Assembly (NCBI GenBank): GCA_937901255.1
Contig: CALCHN010000064.1
Location: forward strand, 21,761-85,760
Direction: 5' to 3'
DNA: 64,000 bases
DNA from: an uncultured Flavobacteriales bacterium
Lineage (GTDB): Bacteria; Bacteroidota; Bacteroidia; Flavobacteriales_E; Vicingaceae
Part shown: positions 59,579 through 64,000 of the stretch, one piece after another
Position numbering within the stretch: position 1 is the stretch's first letter
How the letters are laid out: each line of letters starts with the position of its first letter
Made by a program: the position numbers and the translations under genes
Notes under the pieces: generated by a model
The model's input: only the letters and a program-made list of their open reading frames with translations
Told to the model about the DNA's origin: nothing
The model's database searches: none

Positions 59579-60016
59579 CTATTCTTTTTTATAACAGCCA
59601 AAACTCCTTTTATTAACGTCATTAGATTTATTTAATAACTTATCAGATAATTTATGACATAGAAATATTTTTTCATTTATTTCTCTAAGGTATAGTGTGT
59701 CAGTTCTATGAGTATTTTTCATTATAGAGTCACCATTGTTAGAATTAATTGTTAAAACAATAGTATCTGTAAGAATTATTAAACTATCAATACGACTCCA
59801 TTTTCCATAAATTTCAGAAAATGGACATATGTCACACCAATGGTAATATTTGAAACAATTCAAACTATCAAATGTGAATTCAGCATTATCGGTTCCATTA
59901 TTTCTATAAAATGTTCCAATAATTGATTTTTCATCTTTATCATCAATTCTTAAATCAAATGATAGAATTAATAATACAGAAGTAAGGATTAATATGTATG
60001 ATATAATAGAATTCAT
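59579..60016 (-). CDS. Small exported protein, unknown function
   Basis: A 145-residue protein with an N-terminal hydrophobic stretch (MNSIISYILILTSVLLILSF). The mature region has FYRNNGTDNAEFTFDSLNCF, CDICPFSEIYGKWSRIDS and IVLTINSNNGDS, a short beta-rich fold like small lipocalin- or META-like Bacteroidota proteins, but I cannot assign it. It pairs with the next gene, 22 bp away, between two related repeats. Confidence 0.6.
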   Translation of the reverse strand: MNSIISYILILTSVLLILSFDLRIDDKDEKSIIGTFYRNNGTDNAEFTFDSLNCFKYYHWCDICPFSEIYGKWSRIDSLIILTDTIVLTINSNNGDSIMKNTHRTDTLYLREINEKIFLCHKLSDKLLNKSNDVNKRSFGCYKKE

Positions 60017-60038
60017 ATTTTTTTCTTGTTTTGATTTC

Positions 60039-60449
60039 TTATTTAAGAACTATAGTCAATGGTTTTAATGTTCGTATTGCACAGTCTTTACAAGTTGCTT
60101 TTATATCGTAAAACGTTAGTTTGTCTCCTGAATTCATTGTTTCAATATGGTTAAGTTGTTCAATTGTTAATTCATTTCCGAAGGTTAAATTAAACGTTGT
60201 TTCTTTTTTAGTTTCTGAGTTAATGGTAGTAAGTTTAAAACTTATTATGTTAAATTCTATTTCGTTAATACTGTCCTTGTAGTTTGTATGCAAATTAGGT
60301 GTCTTTTGTATCTCTTGTAAATTTAAAATAGTGTCTTCTGAATTTCCTAATGTAACAGTTAATGGATTCTTTTTGATAGTATCAACTTGCCCAAAACTTA
60401 TTAAAGTTAAGAGTAAAAATAATAGTGTTATTGATGTTTTTATTTTCAT
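60039..60449 (-). CDS. Small exported protein, unknown function
   Basis: A 136-residue protein with a signal peptide (IKTSITLLFLLLTLISFGQ). The mature part is a single predicted beta-sandwich-like stretch (NEIEFNIISFKLTTINSETK, GDKLTFYDIKATCKDCAIRT) with one CxxC (CKDC). That and the terminal LKPLTIVLK are typical of GldM-C-like or similar small periplasmic domains; not assigned with confidence. Confidence 0.6.
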   Translation of the reverse strand: MKIKTSITLLFLLLTLISFGQVDTIKKNPLTVTLGNSEDTILNLQEIQKTPNLHTNYKDSINEIEFNIISFKLTTINSETKKETTFNLTFGNELTIEQLNHIETMNSGDKLTFYDIKATCKDCAIRTLKPLTIVLK

Positions 60450-60461
60450 TTATTAGGTATG

Positions 60462-60505
60462 AGTAAACGAACGTATTACAAATGTGTTCGAGATGGGGAA
60501 ATTTT
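60462..60505 (-). repeat. CGAAC-ATTACAAATGTG-GTTCG repeat
   Basis: CGAACGTATTACAAATGTGTTCG has pairing ends CGAAC/GTTCG and is followed by AGATGGGG. The core recurs at about 40531-40550 in the opposite orientation. Confidence 0.55.
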
Positions 60506-60579
60506 AATAACCCATCTAACAAATATACTTTTTTTTTGTTTGAAAGACTATTTTATTCTTTCACCAAACTCCATCCTTG

Positions 60580-60715
60580 TGGCTAAAGCCACTTGATTGT
60601 ACTTTTTCGTCAGTTGCTTAAAAGCAACTGTAATAAAAACTACCAGTTAATTACACCCATCAATTGATAACTAAAGCTTTCTAAAATCTATTACAGTTTG
60701 GCTTTAGCCAACTGA
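60580..60715. mobile_element. Palindrome-rich miniature element
   Basis: Three hairpins in about 135 bp: TGGCT-AA-AGCCA (60580-60591), CAGTTGCTT-AA-AAGCAACTG (60611-60630) and TTGGCT-TT-AGCCAA (60698-60711). The outer two are reverse complements, giving terminal inverted repeats. No coding sequence; the rest of the 60450-60866 gap is AT-rich and featureless. Confidence 0.55.
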
Positions 60716-60866
60716 TAAAGACTTTAAACATATATTTGCTTTAGCGTCATATTGTCTTCAAATTTTTCAACCTTTCTTCAAATAACTCAAAGTTAGTATT
60801 ATTTAGTAGTTTATTATTTTGTCTTTCTTTAAAAAAATACTTTAAAAGTCGCTGAAAAATAACGCT

Positions 60867-62177
60867 CTACAATTTTTCTTTAAATAAAAACTTTTTTTGT
60901 AGGGTTTGCTGAGGTTTGTAGGTATAGTAAACAAAACCATCTTTAATTTTTATTTTAGATACAAATTGGTGCTGTAACTGAAAAGTGCTTTCTACCTTTC
61001 CTGTGTTGGTATTGATGTGTTTTAGTAGGTAATAGCCTTGCTTTATAAATAAGGCATAAACAGTTCCGTTAAGCTCATCCATTAGTAATTGTTTTTTCCA
61101 TTTTCCATTGCTTTTTTCTTGGTGGTAATTAATAGTAACGCTATCTGTTAGCAAAGTGTCTTGTGTATATTTCCAAATAAAATTATCGTAATGGTCGAAA
61201 ATCAGTAAGGTATCGTTACTTACAAATAAAGGAGCATAAACAGGGTCGTATAAAAAGTTGCGAGAAAATCCGGTCATCATAGCAGCAATATCGTGTTTGT
61301 CGTAATTTTTATAACGCTTAGCCATACGTTTGGCAAATTGTCGTTGGGCATTATTCAAATCATGGTATTCATATAAATATTGCCACTCCATATCATGATG
61401 AACAACCTCTTTTATCACACTTATAGAAGTATCTTGTGTGTTATAAGCATAGTATTTAAATTTTGGGAAATCGCGCATAAAATCAGAGAAAATAAGAGAG
61501 TTTCCGGTGCTGTCAACAATGGGTTTTATCATTTGGTAAAAATCTTCTAGCGGTAATTTATAAAGCGTGAAGTTGTAGCCAATAATTTCTATGCGATAAA
61601 TGGCATCATTGCAAATAAGGTTAATGTTTCCAAGGTAATCGGTATAAAGTTCTTTTGGAGTGCAAGGAATAAAATGTGAAGCTAAAATTTCTTCATTTTC
61701 ATCTACTAAATACAGTTTGCTGTCTTTATCAGGATTTTTTTCATAAGCAATAAAAACAAATTTATCTTGATGAAATTCGTAATCTAAAATATTTATTTCT
61801 ACACTTTTAAAAACAGGAATAGGTTCATTGCTACTGGTAATTTCAACAGGATTTAAAGCTACTACTTTTTGCTCTAAGGTAATGTTGAGGTAAATGCTAT
61901 CAGTATTATTGGTAATTACTTCGTAGTGGGTATTGTAAGAAGTATGCGAAATAACTAAGGTAGTAAATTGCTGATGTTGAAAGCGAATTTCAAACTCGCC
62001 TTTGTTGTTGGTGCGACTTATAATGTTTTGATGATGTACCTTAACGTGTACATTCTCTATGGCTTGTTGAGTGGTTTTATCAAGAATTTTTCCGCTAACT
62101 TTTACTTGATCCTGAGCAGACAAGGTAGCTGTTGGTAGCAAAATAATGAAAATGAAAATTCGGATAAATAGCTTCAT
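60867..62177 (-). CDS. Secreted protein with carboxypeptidase-regulatory-like domain
   Basis: A 436-residue exported protein. A signal peptide (IRIFIFIILLPTATLSAQ) is followed by a CarboxypepD_reg-like beta-sandwich (about 25-105: VKVSGKILDKTTQQAIENVH, NNKGEFEIRF, LVISHTSYNTHYE). The remaining 330 residues are beta-rich with repeated YxF/L-D turns, perhaps a propeller. It lacks a TonB-dependent receptor barrel and a sorting domain. Function unknown; the leading domain is common at the N-terminus of Bacteroidota surface proteins. Confidence 0.8.
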   Translation of the reverse strand: MKLFIRIFIFIILLPTATLSAQDQVKVSGKILDKTTQQAIENVHVKVHHQNIISRTNNKGEFEIRFQHQQFTTLVISHTSYNTHYEVITNNTDSIYLNITLEQKVVALNPVEITSSNEPIPVFKSVEINILDYEFHQDKFVFIAYEKNPDKDSKLYLVDENEEILASHFIPCTPKELYTDYLGNINLICNDAIYRIEIIGYNFTLYKLPLEDFYQMIKPIVDSTGNSLIFSDFMRDFPKFKYYAYNTQDTSISVIKEVVHHDMEWQYLYEYHDLNNAQRQFAKRMAKRYKNYDKHDIAAMMTGFSRNFLYDPVYAPLFVSNDTLLIFDHYDNFIWKYTQDTLLTDSVTINYHQEKSNGKWKKQLLMDELNGTVYALFIKQGYYLLKHINTNTGKVESTFQLQHQFVSKIKIKDGFVYYTYKPQQTLQKKFLFKEKL

Positions 62178-62340
62178 AAATGCAATTTTACATCAAAGTT
62201 GATGCAATTAAAAGGGAAATTCCATAAAAATGGAAATAATTTAGTTCCAAATGGAACTAAATGAAGTATATCTAACAGTACTAACACAAATTATCACGGA
62301 TTACACTAATTTTTTGGTTGAATAAATAAAAATTATCTCA

Positions 62341-62407
62341 ACTCACCCCCAAGTTATCTATCAACAACTTTTCCCCTCTCTTTAAAGAGAGGGGGTTAGG
62401 GGTGAGT
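62341..62407 (-). repeat. Nuclease-associated palindromic repeat (NAPR), solo copy c
   Basis: A 67-bp copy. The outer arms ACTCACCCC and GGGGTGAGT pair perfectly here, and the CCCCTCTCTTT/AAAGAGAGGGG palindrome is intact. The other hairpin has decayed (AAGTTATCTATCAACAACTT). Confidence 0.85.
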
Positions 62408-62436
62408 TAATCATAATAAATTAATGAAATTGAAAT

Positions 62437-63222
62437 TTAATCCTTAGAAATAACACAATACATGGCGGTAGTAAAAAAATCTCTAAAGTGAGGAATATTC
62501 ATTATTCCCGGTAATATTCTGGTTTTTAACTTAAACTTAATTTCATAGTTGGGGTTAACCATGTAGTAAGTTTTTCTCTCAATTTTATAATGACAATTTT
62601 TTACAATTCTCTCAAATCTACTGATAGAAATTCCAGTATCTTTAATTTCTATTAGGGCCTCTATCGTTTGCTGATTTTCGCCAAACATTTTAAGCATGCC
62701 AACATACAAAAAATTGGGTAGTAAATGGAAATAAGGTAATTTACTAAGGTAGCGACTTCTGCAAATTTGTTGATGTCCGCCAAAAGGCATACGCCAAGGA
62801 GGAAATGCAAAAAATACTATTCCTTTGGGAGATAGAAATTGTTTGAGGTTCTCTAAAAACACTTCCTGATTAGGAATGTGCTCAATAGTGTCTCTCATAA
62901 TAATCAAATCGAACTGGGGATAATCAGCAGGATTTACTTTGTAAATATCTTCGGCAATAAAAGTAGCAAGTTGTTTATTAGGGTGATTATCAAAAAACTT
63001 TTTAGCATTTGCTATTTTATTAGTAGCAAGGTCGATACCAATAATTTTACAGCCTAAGTCTAAAAAAGGAAGTAAGTTGCCACCTTCACCACAACCAATT
63101 TCCGCAACAGTAGTTTCAGGAGTAATATCCATTAAGCCTTTTAAATAAGGGATGACGTAGTTGGTTGTAGTAAAAACTTGTTCGTTAAAATATCGTTCTC
63201 TATTTGTATGTCTATCGTGCAT
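62437..63222 (-). CDS. Class I SAM-dependent methyltransferase
   Basis: A 261-residue methyltransferase: AEIGCGEGGNLLPFLDLGCK (motif I), IIGIDLATNKIANAK, then FDLIIMRDTIEHIPNQEVFL and LSPKGIVFFAFPPWRMPFGG. The fold is of the UbiG/Methyltransf_11 type. The long C-terminal part has FPPWRMPFGGHQQICRSRYL, suggesting a larger substrate. The substrate cannot be assigned. Its first 30 residues (ERYFNEQVFTTTNYVIPYL) are also typical of methyltransferases linked to surface-glycan genes. Confidence 0.87.
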   Translation of the reverse strand: MHDRHTNRERYFNEQVFTTTNYVIPYLKGLMDITPETTVAEIGCGEGGNLLPFLDLGCKIIGIDLATNKIANAKKFFDNHPNKQLATFIAEDIYKVNPADYPQFDLIIMRDTIEHIPNQEVFLENLKQFLSPKGIVFFAFPPWRMPFGGHQQICRSRYLSKLPYFHLLPNFLYVGMLKMFGENQQTIEALIEIKDTGISISRFERIVKNCHYKIERKTYYMVNPNYEIKFKLKTRILPGIMNIPHFRDFFTTAMYCVISKD

Positions 63223-63302
63223 AATGGCTAAAAATGAGGCTCAAAAATAACTCAATTTATTAGATTCAATCCATTTTTTGGGAATAAATGTATGGAATAA
63301 AC

Positions 63303-63310
63303 TAATTTTG
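63303..63310 (+). promoter_or_regulatory. nth -7 promoter element
   Basis: TAATTTTG ends 5 bp before the nth ATG, the same near-leaderless spacing as for uvrB and the DUF481 gene. Confidence 0.5.
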
Positions 63311-63315
63311 TTTCT

Positions 63316-63963
63316 ATGACAATAAAAGAACGCTACCAACAATTCATCAGCTATTTTAGTAAACACCAGCCTATTGCCGAAACAGAGTTGAACTATAGCA
63401 ATCCTTATGAATTATTAGTAGCGGTTATACTCTCGGCACAATGCACCGATAAGCGAGTAAATATAGTTACAAAAGATTTGTTTGAGCGTTTTCCTAATGC
63501 CAATGAGTTGGCTATTGCCGATGTGGAAGAAGTTTTTGAGTACATAAGAAGCATAAGTTATCCTAATAACAAATCCAAACACATTGTAGGGATGGCGAAC
63601 ATGTTGGTGAATGATTTTAACAATGTTGTTCCGTCAGATATAGATGAGTTGCAAAAAATGCCTGGAGTTGGTAGAAAAACAGCTAATGTTATTGCCAGTG
63701 TTATTTATAATAAACCAACTATGGCGGTAGATACACATGTGTTTAGAGTTGCAGAAAGGTTAGGATTAACAATCAATGCTAAAAATCCATTAGCAGCCGA
63801 AAAACAATTGGTAAAACATTTACCCGAAGAGGTTATTCCTATTGCTCACCATTGGTTAATTCTGCACGGAAGATATATTTGTGTAGCCCGTAAACCCAAA
63901 TGCGATAAATGCGAGATTACTCATTTTTGTAAGTATTATAGTAAGTTAGAAATTAGAAATTAG
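63316..63963 (+). CDS. nth: Endonuclease III (DNA glycosylase/AP lyase)
   Basis: A 215-residue base-excision repair enzyme that removes oxidised pyrimidines. The helix-hairpin-helix-GPD motif is LQKMPGVGRKTANVIASVIY followed by MAVDTHVFRVAERLGL with the catalytic Lys and Asp in place. The [4Fe-4S] ligands follow C-x6-C-x2-C-x5-C in CVARKPKCDKCEITHFC. The last five residues (LEIRN) and the stop come from a TTAGAAA tandem array. Confidence 0.97.
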   Translation: MTIKERYQQFISYFSKHQPIAETELNYSNPYELLVAVILSAQCTDKRVNIVTKDLFERFPNANELAIADVEEVFEYIRSISYPNNKSKHIVGMANMLVNDFNNVVPSDIDELQKMPGVGRKTANVIASVIYNKPTMAVDTHVFRVAERLGLTINAKNPLAAEKQLVKHLPEEVIPIAHHWLILHGRYICVARKPKCDKCEITHFCKYYSKLEIRN

Positions 63964-64000
63964 AAATTAGAAATTAGAAATTAGAAATTAGAAATTAGAA
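63946..64000. repeat. TTAGAAA heptamer tandem array at the 3' end of nth
   Basis: Nearly eight perfect copies of TTAGAAA run to the window edge and probably beyond. A heptamer read in triplets gives Leu-Glu-Ile-Arg-Asn-stop every 21 bases, so the array itself supplies the nth stop codon. Confidence 0.9.

Noticed and set aside
63946..64000. TTAGAAA array as a CRISPR or origin iteron
   Set aside because: Units are only 7 bp with no spacers, and similar arrays occur at several gene ends; no cas or replication gene is near.
1..64000. tRNA, rRNA or known riboswitch
   Set aside because: I looked for cloverleaf ends and for an FMN element ahead of ribH, and saw none; a covariance-model scan would be needed to exclude small RNAs.

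Overview
The window is a piece of an AT-rich Bacteroidota chromosome, most likely a free-living member of the Flavobacteriales. Pointers are three proteins with C-terminal type IX secretion (T9SS) sorting domains, a PorT homologue, a fused SecDF, menaquinone- and bacillithiol-type genes (menG/ubiE, bshC), promoters of the Bacteroidota TAnnTTTG type, and weak or absent Shine-Dalgarno sequences. I saw no rRNA, tRNA, CRISPR array, phage module or complete transposase gene. Most of the window is ordinary housekeeping sequence, broken up by small accessory patches and by an unusually rich set of short dispersed repeats.

Layout. 0.4-4.5 kb (minus): threonylcarbamoyl-AMP synthase-like protein, transaldolase, cysteine desulfurase, GlmM. 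4.6-8.1 kb (plus): a compact run of TPR protein, phosphosulfolactate synthase-like protein, rhodanese and DUF368 membrane protein. 8.3-10.5 kb: secreted M28 peptidase and PabA/TrpG. 10.46-16.6 kb: an accessory island between pabA and uvrB with small lipoprotein and secreted genes that each carry a related 3' repeat, a ParDE and a HigBA toxin-antitoxin pair, and a rearrangement breakpoint joining two truncated genes. 16.6-25.6 kb: uvrB, a CAP/OmpA-like secreted protein, a Na+/Ca2+ exchanger, tatA, secDF. 25.8-31 kb: a T9SS FG-GAP protein, tspO, a toxin-antitoxin pair with a nonsense-mutated toxin, and a DUF481 protein. 31.3-34.4 kb: an epimerase-CBS fusion, DAHP synthase, a KdsC-like phosphatase and a DUF3820 protein. 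34.5-48 kb: secreted nuclease, tyrS, rimO, bshC, methyltransferases, a subtilase, an RlmI-like methyltransferase, ribH and a TPR protein. 48-54 kb: EEP nuclease, AIM24 protein, exonuclease III, a DUF559 nuclease between identical repeats, rarA and a hydrolase. 54-64 kb: a PadR/PspC operon, porT-menG-hldA-like kinase, small secreted proteins, a methyltransferase and nth.

The strongest candidate for an undescribed system is at 50.78-51.31 kb. A small PD-(D/E)XK (Vsr-like, DUF559) nuclease gene sits exactly between two identical 70-bp direct repeats. Each repeat is an outer stem enclosing two hairpins, and three diverged copies lie elsewhere in the window (35.4, 56.6 and 62.3 kb). The nuclease stop codon lies inside the right-hand repeat. 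This resembles the logic of a REP/RAYT system but with a different nuclease class. Secondary candidates are the 3'-repeat gene-cassette-like array at 10.46-13.7 kb, arrays of 7-bp periodic sequence that begin at gene stop codons (xth, nth, the rhodanese gene and others), and the epimerase-CBS / DAHP synthase / KdsC-like operon.
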